Positions 1 to 9,752 of a DNA stretch of 64,000 nucleotides are shown in pieces. The stretch lies in NCBI GenBank assembly GCA_937911325.1, contig CALDSD010000101.1:47305-111304 (forward strand), read 5' to 3'. The stretch comes from an uncultured Neomegalonema sp. Lineage in GTDB: Bacteria > Pseudomonadota > Alphaproteobacteria > Rhodobacterales > Rhodobacteraceae. Every line of letters begins with the position of its first letter. Position 1 is the first letter of the stretch. Position numbers and translations under genes: made by a program. A model generated the notes under the pieces. The model saw only the letters and a list, made by a program, of their open reading frames with translations. It ran no database searches and was not told the origin of the DNA.

Positions 1-1890
1 GTGCAGCTCGACATAGGGTTCAGCGACATGCTTGGAAAGCCGCGCGGATTTCGCTGTACGGGTCATCGTGTGCCAGTGGTCGCGCACACGCCCTGTGTTC
101 AAAACGAACGGGTAGGCGTCATCGAGCGGAGCGCCGGTCTCTCGCGGGCTGAGAGGCAACAGCCGTGCGCGACGATCCGGTGTGAAGAACCCACCCTCGG
201 AAAAGAACCGCTGCGGCTGCTCTGCGTCGGCCGCGCCGGCGGGAGCCGGCCACTGAAACGGCTGCATGGTCTCGAAATCGGCGTCTGCGATCGAGGCATG
301 TGCGGAGATGTCGAAACCACGTGCGCCAGCATTCTCAAAACCGGAAAGAGCGGCGTACTCTCGAAATATCTGAGCTGGCGCGTCGAAGGCGAAGGCGGGG
401 GACCAGTCCTCGCCAAGCTTGCGCCCGATCGCGCGCGCGACGTCACAGATGATCCGCCAGTCATGGCGCGCCTCGCCAGGGGCGTCGAGGAACGGGCGCT
501 GCCGCGAGATCCGCCGCTCGGAGTTGGTGACGGTTCCGTCCTTTTCACCCCAACCGGTGGCGGGCAGCAGCACATCGGCCAGTTCGGTGGTGTCGGTCCG
601 GCGCATGATGTCTGAAACCGCGACGAAGCCGCCTGAATGCGCGATCGCCGACGCGACGCGATCCGCATCGGGAAGGCTGACGGCGGGGTTCGTCGCCATC
701 ACCCAAAGCGCCTTGATCCGGCCATCGCCCAGCGCTTCGAACATCTCGACAGCCTTTAAGCCCGACGCCGCCGCCATCCGCGGAGCCGACCAGAACCGCT
801 GAACAGTTTCTCGGTGGCTCGGGTTCTCCAACGCCATGTGCGCGGCCAGCATATTGGCCAACCCGCCGACTTCGCGACCGCCCATCGCATTTGGTTGCCC
901 GGTCACCGAAAAAGGTCCGGCGCCAGGGCGACCGATCCGACCTGTGAAGAGATGGCAATTCAGGATCGCGTTGACCTTGTCCGTGCCGGTCGACCACTGA
1001 TTGACGCCTTGGCTGTAGATCGTGACGACCCGGGGAGCGCGCCCCCAGGCGTCGTAGAACCGCGCCAGAATCTCCCGCGGGAGCTCGGTCGCCTTCGAGA
1101 TCGCTTCGAGGTCGAGCGGGCCTGCCGCTGCAAGCGCCTCACCGACGCCTGTGGTGTGGCGCGCGACATAGTCGGCGTCTCGCAGGTCATAGGCGTCCAA
1201 CCAACTCAAGAGGCCGTTGAACAAGGCGACGTCGGCTCCGGGCTTCAGTCCCAGATGCATATCCGCGATCTGACTGGTCGCTGTCCGACGGGGATCGATG
1301 TTGACGACCTGAAGGGCCGGGCGGGCGTTCTTGAGGGCGGCGATCCGCTGGAAGAGGACCGGGTGACACCACGCCAAGTTGGAGCCGACAAGGACAATCA
1401 GATCCGCTTGGTCGAAGTCCTCGTAGACGCCAGGGACGATGTCCGCGCCGAACGCACGTTTGTGCCCTGCCACTGACGACGCCATGCAAAGACGCGAGTT
1501 GGTGTCGATGTTCGCGGAACCAACGAAGCCTTTCATCAGCTTGTTGGCGACGTAGTAGTCCTCGGTCAGCAACTGGCCTGAGACGTAGAGAGCGACGCTG
1601 TCGGGTCCGTGATCTCGGATCGAACTGGCGAAGGCGTCTGCGACTGTCTCGATCGCCACATCCCAAGAGGCTTGGCGGCCATCGATCTCGGGGTGCGACA
1701 GCCGGTCTTCCGGGCCGACTGTCTCACCAAGCATTGTCCCTTTGACGCAAAGACGACCAGCGTTGGCGGGATGCTCCGGATCGCCGGCGATCTCGACCTG
1801 ACCATTGGACCTCTTGGCCAACACGCCGCAACCGACCCCGCAATAGGGGCAAGCGGTGCGTATCGCGGGCGTATCAGCCGTATCGCGCAT
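1..1890 (-). CDS. nasA: Assimilatory nitrate reductase catalytic subunit, 3' end beyond window
   Basis: Cytoplasmic molybdopterin enzyme that reduces nitrate to nitrite, the first step of nitrate assimilation. The frame is open from an ATG at 1890 to the left edge (630 codons), so the C-terminal part is missing from the window. Near the N-terminus, residues 14-21 read CPYCGVGC and a fourth Cys follows in RLCVKGT at about 48; together these are the [4Fe-4S] ligands of the NasA/NapA group. Further along are VVNIDPRRTAT, the MGGREVGGLANML stretch and NTGRVRDHWHTMTR, all typical of the bis-MGD fold. It starts 4 bases after the nirD stop, as last visible gene of the nas operon. I read all the lines of the 3' half codon by codon and found no stop. 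Family assignment is firm; whether a C-terminal [2Fe-2S] domain exists cannot be seen. Confidence 0.95.
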   Translation of the reverse strand, partial: MRDTADTPAIRTACPYCGVGCGVLAKRSNGQVEIAGDPEHPANAGRLCVKGTMLGETVGPEDRLSHPEIDGRQASWDVAIETVADAFASSIRDHGPDSVALYVSGQLLTEDYYVANKLMKGFVGSANIDTNSRLCMASSVAGHKRAFGADIVPGVYEDFDQADLIVLVGSNLAWCHPVLFQRIAALKNARPALQVVNIDPRRTATSQIADMHLGLKPGADVALFNGLLSWLDAYDLRDADYVARHTTGVGEALAAAGPLDLEAISKATELPREILARFYDAWGRAPRVVTIYSQGVNQWSTGTDKVNAILNCHLFTGRIGRPGAGPFSVTGQPNAMGGREVGGLANMLAAHMALENPSHRETVQRFWSAPRMAAASGLKAVEMFEALGDGRIKALWVMATNPAVSLPDADRVASAIAHSGGFVAVSDIMRRTDTTELADVLLPATGWGEKDGTVTNSERRISRQRPFLDAPGEARHDWRIICDVARAIGRKLGEDWSPAFAFDAPAQIFREYAALSGFENAGARGFDISAHASIADADFETMQPFQWPAPAGAADAEQPQRFFSEGGFFTPDRRARLLPLSPRETGAPLDDAYPFVLNTGRVRDHWHTMTRTAKSARLSKHVAEPYVELH

Positions 1891-1894
1891 CGGA

Positions 1895-2242
1895 CTAGGC
1901 GGCCGCGCGCGCGCGCAGCGCGTCTCGGTCCAGCAGAATTCGCCCATCTTCGATCCGCGCGGCGATCGAACTCGTGCGGCCCTCGTCGGCGCCCTGCGCA
2001 TGGCCTGTTTCGAGCGAGATCACCCAGTTGTGCAACGGGCACGTGACCGATCTGCCGTGCACGATCCCCTGGCTCAAGGGTCCGCCCGCGTGGGGGCAAC
2101 GATCTTCGAGCGCGAAAACTTCGTTCTCCGCCGTGCGAAACACCGCAACGCACCCCAACGGCGTCTTCACGACACGCGCGCCGCGCAACGGAATGTCGGC
2201 CACCGCGCCCACGTCGATCCAACTGGAGACGATGACGTCCAT
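1895..2242 (-). CDS. nirD: Nitrite reductase small subunit, Rieske type
   Basis: Small subunit of the NAD(P)H-dependent assimilatory nitrite reductase, 115 aa. It has a Rieske-like fold with both ligand pairs present: RCPHAGG (CxH) and TCPLHNW (CxxH), so a [2Fe-2S] cluster is plausible; some NirD proteins have lost these ligands. The ATG at 2242 shares one base with the TAA of nirB (TAATG), which fixes the start and indicates translational coupling. A longer upstream frame exists but lies inside nirB. The next gene, nasA, begins 4 bases after its stop. Assignment rests on the ligands, size and position between nirB and nasA. Confidence 0.93.
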   Translation of the reverse strand: MDVIVSSWIDVGAVADIPLRGARVVKTPLGCVAVFRTAENEVFALEDRCPHAGGPLSQGIVHGRSVTCPLHNWVISLETGHAQGADEGRTSSIAARIEDGRILLDRDALRARAAA

Positions 2243-4686
2243 TACGCCACCTCCGCCAACGGCTTGAACTCGTGCGCATCGACATCGCGCCGCGCCCGTT
2301 CCGCCCATGGATCCACCTGAAAGATGCTTTGGGAAAAGCGGAACCGATCCGACAGCGCCTCACGACTGTCGGCGTCCTCAACGACCCGCGACTGGATGTG
2401 CTCCATGCCGACCCGAGCGAGCCACTTGTACATGCGGTGAAGATACTGGGCTTCTTCTCGGTAGAGCTGAAGGAGCGCCTCGACGTGTTCGAACACCTCC
2501 GCTTCAGTCGCGACCTTGCACAGGAACTCGGTCTGCTTCACGTCCAGTCCAGCCGCGCCTGCAAAGGAGATCTCGTAGCCGCTGTCGACGCAAACGACCC
2601 CGATGTCCTTGCAGGTCGCCTCCGCGCAGTTTCGCGGACAACCGGACACGCCCAGCTTGACCTTGGCGGGCGTCCAGGACCCCCATAGCCGTTTCTCAAG
2701 CTGCACGCCCAGGCCTGTGGAGTCCTGCGTTCCGAAGCGGCACCATTCCTTGCCGACGCAGGTCTTCACCGTCCGCAACCCTTTGGCGTAGTCGTGGCCG
2801 GAGACGAAGCCGGCTTTGCCGAGATCCTCCCACACGCCCGGCAGGTCCTCCTTCTGCACGCCCAGCATATCGATGCGTTGACCGCCAGTGACCTTCACGG
2901 TCGGGATCTTGAACTTGTCGACCACATCCGCGATCGCACGCAGCTCGTCAGACGAGGTCATGCCGCCCCACATCCGCGGGACGACGGAATAGGTGCCATC
3001 CTTTTGAATATTGGCGTGGACGCGTTCGTTGATGAACCGGCTTTGGCCGTCGTCGATCGCTTCGCCAGGCCATGCGCAGAGCAGGTAGTAGTTGAGCGCT
3101 GGCCGGCATTTCGCGCAGCCGCACGACGTCTTCCATTCCAGCGCCTGAAGCACCTCTGGGATCGACTTCAACGATTGCGAGACGATCAACCGACGCACGT
3201 CCAAATGGGTGAGATCGGTGCAACCGCACATTGGCTCCACCGTCTTGGCCTCGAAACCGTCGCCGAGTTCGATCGCCATGACCTGCTCGACCAGACCCGC
3301 GCAGGTTCCGCAGGACGACGACGCCTTCGTATGGGCCTGCACCTCCGCCAGCGAGGTCAGTCCCTTCTCGGCGATCGCTTCGATGATGGCGCCCTTGCAT
3401 ACGCCGTTGCAGCCGCAGATCTCCGCCTCAAGCGGCAACGCTGCAACGGCTTGTAGAGGGTCCGCGGCACCGCCTTCCGCGAAAGTCGGCCCGAAGATGA
3501 CGGTGTCGCGAATATCCGAGATATCCGTCCCGTCCTTGAGCAGTTGGAAAAAGTACGGCCCGTCGACCGTATCGCCGAACATGACCGCGCCGATGATGCG
3601 GTCATCCTCGATGACAAGGCGCTTGTAGACGCCGCGCGCCGCATCGCGGAACACGATCTCCTGTCGCCCTTCGCCCTCCGCGAAGTCGCCGGCCGAGAAC
3701 ACGTCGCATCCTGTGACCTTCAGTTTCGTCGAGGTCACGGACCCGGCGTAAGCCGCTTCCGTATCCCCGGCCAGACGCGCGGCGAGAACCTTCGCCATAT
3801 CGTAGAGCGGAGCGACCAAGCCGTAGACGGCGCCCCGATGCTCGACGCATTCGCCGACTGCGAAGATGTCCGGGTCCGACGTCGCCATATGGTCGTCGAC
3901 GAGCACCCCGCGACCCAGCTCCAGACCAGCCTCTTTTGCGACGGCGATGCTTGGTCGGATGCCGACCGCCATGCAAACGAGGTCCGCCGCCAGTTCGGTT
4001 CCATCATCGAGCTTCACCGCCCGCACGCCGGCATCAGCGTCGCCGAGGATCGCGGCGGTGTTGGCGCGCGTGTGGATCTTGATGCCTTTCGCCTCGAGCG
4101 AGCGGCGCAGGAGGGACCCGGCCGCCTCGTCGAGCTGGCGCTCCATCAGCGTCGGCATGAGGTGAAGGACGGCGACGTCGACGCCATGCGTCGCCATCCC
4201 GGCGGCGGCTTCGAGACCAAGGAGCCCGCCGCCGATGACAACGGCCTTGGCGCCCGGCTTCGCGCCCAGCTTCATCATCGCTTCGGTGTCTTCGAGGTCG
4301 CGATACGCAAGCACGCCAGGCAAGTCGCGCCCAGGAACGGGAATGATGAAGGGATCCGACCCAGTGGCGAGCACGAGCTTGTCATAGTTGTGAGTCTCGC
4401 CCGCATCGTCGGTGACCGTTTTGAAAGCCCGGTCGATCTTCGTCACCCGCCGGCCAAACACGGTGCGCACGCCCTTTTCGGCGTACCAGGCGTCGTCATG
4501 CGTCACGATCTCTTCGTAAGTCTTGTCGCCCGCCAGAACCGGCGAGAGCATGATGCGGTTGTAGTTTCCGCGCGGTTCGGCGTTGAAGAGCGTGATTTCG
4601 TAGGCGCCGGGCGCACGATCGAGCAGCTCTTCGAGCATTCGCCCAGAGGCCATACCAGCCCCAATGATCAGGAGTTTTTTCGCCAT
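2242..4686 (-). CDS. nirB: Nitrite reductase [NAD(P)H] large subunit
   Basis: Six-electron reduction of nitrite to ammonium using NAD(P)H; cytoplasmic, 814 aa, full length for the family. The N-terminal half is a pyridine-nucleotide-disulfide oxidoreductase with FAD motif LLIIGAGMASGRML at residues 5-18 and NAD motif VVIGGGLLGLEAA near 150. It is followed by two BFD-like [2Fe-2S] modules (CGCNGVCKGA...SSCGTC, then MCGCTD...TSCGCAKC). The C-terminal part is a sulfite/nitrite reductase domain whose siroheme-[4Fe-4S] ligands are CVGKEWC and CPRNC. The chosen ATG overlaps the TGA of the upstream globin gene (TGATG); extending upstream would enter that gene. All expected cofactor motifs are intact. 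Confidence 0.97.
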   Translation of the reverse strand: MAKKLLIIGAGMASGRMLEELLDRAPGAYEITLFNAEPRGNYNRIMLSPVLAGDKTYEEIVTHDDAWYAEKGVRTVFGRRVTKIDRAFKTVTDDAGETHNYDKLVLATGSDPFIIPVPGRDLPGVLAYRDLEDTEAMMKLGAKPGAKAVVIGGGLLGLEAAAGMATHGVDVAVLHLMPTLMERQLDEAAGSLLRRSLEAKGIKIHTRANTAAILGDADAGVRAVKLDDGTELAADLVCMAVGIRPSIAVAKEAGLELGRGVLVDDHMATSDPDIFAVGECVEHRGAVYGLVAPLYDMAKVLAARLAGDTEAAYAGSVTSTKLKVTGCDVFSAGDFAEGEGRQEIVFRDAARGVYKRLVIEDDRIIGAVMFGDTVDGPYFFQLLKDGTDISDIRDTVIFGPTFAEGGAADPLQAVAALPLEAEICGCNGVCKGAIIEAIAEKGLTSLAEVQAHTKASSSCGTCAGLVEQVMAIELGDGFEAKTVEPMCGCTDLTHLDVRRLIVSQSLKSIPEVLQALEWKTSCGCAKCRPALNYYLLCAWPGEAIDDGQSRFINERVHANIQKDGTYSVVPRMWGGMTSSDELRAIADVVDKFKIPTVKVTGGQRIDMLGVQKEDLPGVWEDLGKAGFVSGHDYAKGLRTVKTCVGKEWCRFGTQDSTGLGVQLEKRLWGSWTPAKVKLGVSGCPRNCAEATCKDIGVVCVDSGYEISFAGAAGLDVKQTEFLCKVATEAEVFEHVEALLQLYREEAQYLHRMYKWLARVGMEHIQSRVVEDADSREALSDRFRFSQSIFQVDPWAERARRDVDAHEFKPLAEVA

Positions 4687-5195
4687 CACGCCGCCTCCCG
4701 CCCGTAAGCGGCCTGGATCATCGCGGAGGAAAGAACGCCGTAGGCCGAGGCCCAAGCCTCTTTGACGTCAGGCGTGAACTCGTCCTGAAGACCTTGTTCC
4801 AGCGCCCAAAGCAGCGCCTCGCCGACCGGCGCGTAATGCGCGGCTTTGACGCTGTAGCCAACGTGGCGTTTGGCGAGGTCCGCCGCCGCCGGCATCAGGA
4901 CATCGGGGTTGTCGAGCTCTTGAACGACGATCGCCAGCATCGCCATCAGCTTCTTGCCCTGAGCCGCCATTTCAGGCGAACCGCTCTCGCCGACAAACAG
5001 GGGTTTGACGTCAGGCGCGATGAAGAACAGGCGGTCGTAGAAAAGCTCCGCCGCCGTCGTCGAGATCGGCACGACCTTGCGGAACGTCGTTCGGATCAGC
5101 GCGATCTGCTCGACGCTCAAGGCGTCGGGCGCGGACGGGGCTGCGACCGCCTCAGCGATCTTCTTGCGGGTGAAGAATGTGCTTAGTCTGAGCAT
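4686..5195 (-). CDS. Single-domain globin of the nas operon
   Basis: 169-aa globin lacking the flavin reductase domain of flavohemoglobins. After a short N-terminal segment the globin fold runs from about residue 27 (LSVEQIALIRTTFRKV) to the end; the proximal His is probably in AKRHVGYSVKAAHYAPVG, a stretch characteristic of bacterial single-domain globins. The ATG at 5195 overlaps the TGA of the ABC gene (TGATG), and its own TGA overlaps the nirB start, so it is translationally coupled on both sides. Inference: it protects against NO formed from nitrite or supplies redox help during nitrate growth. The globin assignment is secure; the function is not. Confidence 0.85.
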   Translation of the reverse strand: MLRLSTFFTRKKIAEAVAAPSAPDALSVEQIALIRTTFRKVVPISTTAAELFYDRLFFIAPDVKPLFVGESGSPEMAAQGKKLMAMLAIVVQELDNPDVLMPAAADLAKRHVGYSVKAAHYAPVGEALLWALEQGLQDEFTPDVKEAWASAYGVLSSAMIQAAYGREAA

Positions 5196-6922
5196 CACGC
5201 AGCCTCCTTCTCAGGCTTTTCCCCCGTCGCGGCCTCGGCATGTTTGGCCAGCGGCTTTGTGGGGTCCTTGCCGCCTTCATAGGCTTCCAGGAACTCGAGC
5301 AGCTCTTCGCGATAGGCGTAGTAATCGGGGTGTTCGAGCAACGCCTTGCGCGTGCGCGGTCGCGGCAGGTTCACGTTCATGATGTTGCCGATCGTGGCCC
5401 GCGGACCATTTGTCATCATGATGCAGCGGTCTGCGAGCAGGATCGCCTCGTCGACATCATGGGTCACGCAGATCGCCGTGACCTGGGTGCGCGACCAGAC
5501 CTCCATGAGCACCTCCTGAAGCTCCCAACGCGTCAGGCTGTCGAGCATTCCGAACGGCTCGTCGAGGAGGAGAAGCTTCGGCGAAAGAGCGAACGCGCGG
5601 GCGATGCCGACCCGCTGCTGCATGCCGTTCGACAACTCAGATGCCGGTTTGTCCATCGCGTCCGCAAGGCCGACGCGCTCAAGGTAGTATTCAACGACGT
5701 CCTGCCGCTCGGACCGAGAGGCTCTCGGATAGACGCGGTCGACGCCGACCGCGACGTTCTCCTTGGCGGTCAGCCAGGGAAACAGCGACGGCGACTGGAA
5801 CACCACCGCGCGTTCAGGATCCGCGTCGACGACATGCTTGCCGTCGAGGACAATCGCGCCCTTCGAGATCTCGTTGAGACCGGCGGCCATGGTCAGAACA
5901 GTCGACTTGCCGCAGCCGGAATGCCCGATCAAGGTGACGAACTCGCCCTTCTCGAGCTTGAGCTCGAAATCCTCGACCACTGTCAGAGGTCCTTTCGGCG
6001 TCGGATAGACCTTGTGCAACTGCGAGAACTCGAGGAACCGATCAGGGCGCGGCGTCGTTGGTTCGGCCGCCTTGCGGTAGGCGTTTGGCAAGGCGTGCAG
6101 GGGGGTGACGTCAGGCAATGTGCGACCGCCCGCAGTTGCGGCTTTCGCCTCGATCCCTGTCTCCATCAGGTAACGGGTGATGTCGCCCCGCAGCGTCTTG
6201 AACGTCTCCGAATGATTGAGCGCGCTGCGCTCACGCGGACGGGGCAGATCAACAGCGAACTCCGGGCCGAGCGTCGCCTCCGGCCCCGGCGTCAAGGGGA
6301 TGATCCTGTCCGCGAGAAGGATCGCCTCATCCACATCATTGGTGATCAGGACGATGGTCTTCTTTTCCTGTTCGCAGATCGCTGCGAACTCGTCTTGCAA
6401 CTTTGACCGGGTCAGGGCATCCAGCGCGGACAGAGGCTCGTCGAGAAGCAGCATCTCGGGGTTCATGGCCAGCGCGCGCGCCACGGACACGCGCTGGCGC
6501 ATGCCGCCCGACAACTCCGCCGGGCGTCGGTCACGGGCGTGGGAGAGCCCGACCATGTCGATGTACTTGCTGATCCGCGCTTCGCGGTCTGCTTTGCTCT
6601 CGCTGCCGAACAGACTGTCCACAGCCAGCTTGATGTTCCCATGGACAGTCAGCCACGGCATCAGCGAATAGCTCTGAAAGACCAGCGCCCGCGCAGGGTC
6701 CGGCTCGGTCACGGGCTCGCCTTTGAAGAGCATCTCGCCCGCGGATGGACGTTCAAGCCCCGCCGCGAGGTTCATCAAGGTCGACTTCCCCGACCCGGAG
6801 AAGCCGACGACCGCCACGAACTCTCCCGGCTCAACCGCGAGGTTGATGTCGGCGAGGACGTCCTCCCGGCGCGCGCCCTCACCGAAGCTTTTGCTGACAT
6901 TGCGATATTCGAGAACGCTCAT
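5195..6922 (-). CDS. Nitrate/nitrite ABC transporter, two ATPase domains fused in one chain
   Basis: 575-aa protein with two complete ABC ATPase modules, equivalent to NrtC plus NrtD. Module 1: Walker [10 protein letters not shown] near residue 43, signature LSGGMRQR, Walker [12 protein letters not shown]. Module 2: Walker [10 protein letters not shown] near 332, a variant signature LSNGMQQR and [11 protein letters not shown]. The linker is only about 60 residues; unlike cyanobacterial NrtC there is no NrtA-like regulatory domain. Start chosen at ATG 6922 because GAGGAGG lies just upstream (6927-6933); a longer frame from 6949 has no such site. It lies downstream of nrtB and its TGA overlaps the globin start. 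Drives nitrate import together with NrtA and NrtB. Confidence 0.92.
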   Translation of the reverse strand: MSVLEYRNVSKSFGEGARREDVLADINLAVEPGEFVAVVGFSGSGKSTLMNLAAGLERPSAGEMLFKGEPVTEPDPARALVFQSYSLMPWLTVHGNIKLAVDSLFGSESKADREARISKYIDMVGLSHARDRRPAELSGGMRQRVSVARALAMNPEMLLLDEPLSALDALTRSKLQDEFAAICEQEKKTIVLITNDVDEAILLADRIIPLTPGPEATLGPEFAVDLPRPRERSALNHSETFKTLRGDITRYLMETGIEAKAATAGGRTLPDVTPLHALPNAYRKAAEPTTPRPDRFLEFSQLHKVYPTPKGPLTVVEDFELKLEKGEFVTLIGHSGCGKSTVLTMAAGLNEISKGAIVLDGKHVVDADPERAVVFQSPSLFPWLTAKENVAVGVDRVYPRASRSERQDVVEYYLERVGLADAMDKPASELSNGMQQRVGIARAFALSPKLLLLDEPFGMLDSLTRWELQEVLMEVWSRTQVTAICVTHDVDEAILLADRCIMMTNGPRATIGNIMNVNLPRPRTRKALLEHPDYYAYREELLEFLEAYEGGKDPTKPLAKHAEAATGEKPEKEAA

Positions 6923-6932
6923 ACCGGCCTCC

Positions 6933-8027
6933 TCAACGTTTTGCTGCATGGGTGAAAGCCGCCTGGATCGCGTACATCGTCCGATCGAGCAGCAGACCGA
7001 TGATCCCGATGGTCAGCACCGCGACCATGATCTTTGCGAGCGACTGGCTGGAGCCGTTCTGGAACTCGTCCCAGACGAACTTCCCGAGCCCTGGGTTCTG
7101 CGCGAGCATCTCCGCCGCGATCAGAACCATCCAGCCGACGCCCAGCGACAGGCGGAGACCCGTGAAGATCAACGGCAGCGCCGACGGGAGCACCAGTTTG
7201 AAAACCTTGGTCCAGAAGCCGAGCTTGAGGACACGCCCAACGTTGACCAGGTCCTTGTCGATCGATGCGACACCCAGCGCCGTGTTGATCAGCGTCGGCC
7301 AAAGCGAGCAGAGCGTCACCGTGATGGCGGAGGTCAGGAAGGACTTCGAAAAGGTTGGATCCTTGGTCACATAGACCGCTGAAACAACCATCGTGACGAT
7401 CGGCAACCAGGCCAGTGGCGACACGGGTTTAAAGACCTGTATCAGCGGATTGAGCGCGGCCTGGAATGACGGCGACAGACCGCAGAGGATCCCGAGCGGA
7501 ACCGCGAACGCCGTGCCGATCATGAAGCCCATCAGGACTGTCTGGATCGAGGTCCAGATCTGATCGTAGTAGGTCGGCTTGCCGGTATAGTCGCGCCACT
7601 TGACGCGATCTTCCTTGCCTGCCGCCATCAGTTTGGCGTTGCGCTCTTCCTGGCGCTCGTAGAATGCAGCGCCTTTCTCTCGCTCGCGAACATGGTCTTG
7701 ATGCAGCAGCTCCGCCGCCGCCCATACCTGTGCGGGGCCGGGCACGGCGCCAAGCGATGTCTGCACCATCGGCGCCGACCATGCCCAAAGCGAGAGGAAC
7801 GCGATAATCGCGAGCAACGGCGCGCCGATCAGGCGCCAAAGATCGCGCGTGTTTTGCTTGACGCTGTCGCCTGCGCCAATGCGCAGAAGCGGCGTGATGA
7901 AGGACAGCCCGATCAGATCGAACCATTTGCCGATCTTGTTGATCCGGGCGAAGAGCCGCTCTCGACGCGCTTCGGTCGCTGCGTCTTCCGAGGAGGATGG
8001 CGAAAGAGGGCCGGTTGCGGTGGCCAT
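6933..8027 (-). CDS. nrtB: Nitrate/nitrite ABC transporter permease
   Basis: Inner-membrane permease of the nitrate ABC importer, 364 aa. An N-terminal cytoplasmic segment of about 65 residues leads to a first membrane segment ([14 protein letters not shown]), a roughly 75-residue charged, partly coiled loop, and then the binding-protein-dependent transport domain with about five segments from residue 155 on. The ATPase-contact loop appears around [16 protein letters not shown]. The start ATG has GGAG about 6 bases upstream. It is followed by the ATPase gene 10 bases on, with that gene's ribosome-binding site around its stop codon. A strong hairpin separates it from nrtA. Confidence 0.92.
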   Translation of the reverse strand: MATATGPLSPSSSEDAATEARRERLFARINKIGKWFDLIGLSFITPLLRIGAGDSVKQNTRDLWRLIGAPLLAIIAFLSLWAWSAPMVQTSLGAVPGPAQVWAAAELLHQDHVREREKGAAFYERQEERNAKLMAAGKEDRVKWRDYTGKPTYYDQIWTSIQTVLMGFMIGTAFAVPLGILCGLSPSFQAALNPLIQVFKPVSPLAWLPIVTMVVSAVYVTKDPTFSKSFLTSAITVTLCSLWPTLINTALGVASIDKDLVNVGRVLKLGFWTKVFKLVLPSALPLIFTGLRLSLGVGWMVLIAAEMLAQNPGLGKFVWDEFQNGSSQSLAKIMVAVLTIGIIGLLLDRTMYAIQAAFTHAAKR

Positions 8028-8063
8028 GGCGGGCTCCCGTCCGTTGGAGAAAGTGACTAAGTG

Positions 8064-8097
8064 AAAAAGCGCAGGGCGGGCTCGTCTCCGCCCTGCG
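8064..8097 (-). terminator. Hairpin with U-tract between nrtA and nrtB
   Basis: Read on the minus strand, CGCAGGGCGG (8097-8088) pairs perfectly with CCGCCCTGCG (8079-8070) across an 8-base loop, and a run of five Ts follows (8068-8064). It has the shape of an intrinsic terminator, but the same operon continues into nrtB. It may therefore act as a partial terminator or an mRNA 3' stabiliser that raises the amount of the periplasmic binding protein relative to the membrane components. Confidence 0.8.
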
Positions 8098-8113
8098 GTT
8101 CAAGGATGCGCGA

Positions 8114-9508
8114 TCAGCCGCCGACGACCTCGTTGCCGGAGACTTTCTGCTCACCCTTCAGGCCGATCGGGAACTGCTGCAGGTAATCGTTGGGTTTGCG
8201 CCCGTCGTAAGTGATCCCGTCGATGAACTCGGTCTGCGGATCACGGTAGCCGTCGGTGTCCCAGGGGAAGTCCGCTTCAGCGGCGAGACCCTCGTCAACC
8301 AGCATGCGCGCGGCCTGCAGGTAGATGTCCGGGCGATAGACTTTCTTGGCGACTTCGTCGTACCAGCTGTCCGGCTTGGATTCGGCGATCTGACCCCAAC
8401 GGCGCATCTGGCTCAGGTACCAAACAGCGTCGGAGTAGTAGGGGTACGTCGCGTAGTAGCGGAAGAACACGTTGAAGTCCGGCGCCTCGCGGCGGTCGCC
8501 CTTTTCGTACTCGAAGAAGCCCGTCATCGAGTTGGCGATCACTTCGTAGTCGGCGCCGACATATTCAGAGCGCGCGAGGATCTCCACCGCCTCTGGACGG
8601 TTCGCGTTGTCGTTCTCGTCGAGCCAGATCGCAGCGCGGATCAACGCCTTGGTCAGCGCCAGGGTCGTGTTCGGGTACTCGTCTGCGAACTCCTTGGTGA
8701 TCCCGAAGACCTTCTCTGGGTTGTTCTTCCAGATTTCGTAGTCGGTGATCACCGGCACGCCGATGCCTTTGAACACCGCTTGCTGGTTCCAAGGCTCGCC
8801 GACGCAGTAGCCGTAGATGGTGCCCGCCTCGAGCGTCGCCGGCATCTGCGGCGGCGGGGTCACCGACAGCAGAACCTCCGCGTCGATCTGACCTGAGACG
8901 TTCTCGGGCGAGTAGTAGCCTGGCTTCAGTCCGCCAGCGGCGAGCCAGTAGCGCAGCTCGTAGTTATGGGTGGAGACCGGGAAGACCATGCCCATGTTGA
9001 ACGGCTTGCCTTCGCCGCGGATGCGATCGACGACCGGTTTCAGCGCCGATGCGGAGATCGGGTGGATGGGCTTGCCGTCCGCATCGTGCGGCACGTACTG
9101 TTTCATCTCCTCCCAGATCTCGTTCGAGACGGTGATCCCGTTCCCGTTTAGATCCATCGAGAACGGCGTGATGACATGCGCCTCGGTGCCAAAACCGATT
9201 GTCGCCGCCAAAGGTTGCCCGGCAAGCATATGAGCGCCGTCGAGCTCGCCGTCGATCACGCGATCGAGCAGCACCTTCCAGTTCGCTTGCGGCTCGAGCG
9301 TGACGAACAGGCCTTCGTCTTCGAAGTAGCCTTTCTCATAGGCGATCGCGAGCGGCGCCATATCAGTGAGTTTGATGAAGCCGAATTTCAGCTCGTCTTT
9401 TTCGACATCCAGCAATTCGGCTTGAGCCGAGCCGGCGGTCAGGCCGACCGATACGGCCCAGGCCAGAACGCCTTTCAGCGTCGTACGGCGAGAGAAGAAT
9501 GAGCGCAT
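8114..9508 (-). CDS. nrtA: Nitrate-binding periplasmic protein of the ABC importer
   Basis: 464-aa substrate-binding protein of the NrtA/NasF family that delivers nitrate or nitrite to NrtB. The N-terminus carries SRRTTLKG, a twin-arginine motif, then a hydrophobic stretch ending in GSAQA at the probable cleavage site, so export by Tat is likely. Typical family segments are [33 protein letters not shown] and [14 protein letters not shown] at 9508 is chosen because GGAGG sits at 9514-9518; the longer frame to 9553 lacks it. First structural gene after the regulatory leader, and paralogous to the sensor NasS encoded upstream. Confidence 0.95.
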   Translation of the reverse strand: MRSFFSRRTTLKGVLAWAVSVGLTAGSAQAELLDVEKDELKFGFIKLTDMAPLAIAYEKGYFEDEGLFVTLEPQANWKVLLDRVIDGELDGAHMLAGQPLAATIGFGTEAHVITPFSMDLNGNGITVSNEIWEEMKQYVPHDADGKPIHPISASALKPVVDRIRGEGKPFNMGMVFPVSTHNYELRYWLAAGGLKPGYYSPENVSGQIDAEVLLSVTPPPQMPATLEAGTIYGYCVGEPWNQQAVFKGIGVPVITDYEIWKNNPEKVFGITKEFADEYPNTTLALTKALIRAAIWLDENDNANRPEAVEILARSEYVGADYEVIANSMTGFFEYEKGDRREAPDFNVFFRYYATYPYYSDAVWYLSQMRRWGQIAESKPDSWYDEVAKKVYRPDIYLQAARMLVDEGLAAEADFPWDTDGYRDPQTEFIDGITYDGRKPNDYLQQFPIGLKGEQKVSGNEVVGG

Positions 9509-9752
9509 GGAGTCCTCCAGTCTGCTCAGCGGCGACACCAGCGCCGCAAACAAAAAAACCGCCCATCACGACCGGGACCAGAAATCCCTGTGTGAGGAGC
9601 GGCGATGCTCGGAAGTGGCCGATCATCGGCCATATGTTTTGCGCGACCGTCGTTGGACTCGCTGACTTTAGGATGCAGAAATGCTGCGCCGCATCAAGCC
9701 CAAAGTGACCACGAAACAGGCGGACATTATACCGCGCCTAAAATCTATGCAT
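9509..9752 (-). promoter_or_regulatory. nas operon leader with candidate NasT-responsive RNA
   Basis: The 244 bases between nasS and nrtA contain no gene but are rich in RNA structure. A TATAAT box lies at 9731-9726 with a poor -35 region, so a transcript could start near 9719. Downstream on the minus strand: (1) GCGAGTCC-AACGAC-GGTCGCGC (9662-9641), a stem with two mismatches and a six-base loop having A at position 1 and G at position 4, the loop rule known for ANTAR targets; (2) a perfect hairpin TGGCCGA-TGA-TCGGCCA (9632-9616); (3) the terminator at 9602-9552. With NasT and NasS encoded just upstream, antitermination is the expected mechanism. The second canonical hexaloop was not identified with confidence. 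Confidence 0.65.
9552..9602 (-). terminator. Intrinsic terminator (attenuator) in the nas leader
   Basis: On the minus strand CCGCTCCTCAC (9602-9592) pairs with GTGATGGGCGG (9569-9559), eleven positions with one mismatch and one G-U pair, enclosing a loop that can form its own GGGAU/GUCCC stem. Seven consecutive Ts follow at 9558-9552. It sits about 45 bases before the nrtA start, so it would stop transcription before the structural genes unless NasT intervenes. Confidence 0.85.

Noticed and set aside
3544..4707. Long plus-strand open frame opposite nirB
   Set aside because: It is the antisense of conserved nirB codons; Arg/His/Asp-rich composition with no motif. High GC makes long antisense frames common here.
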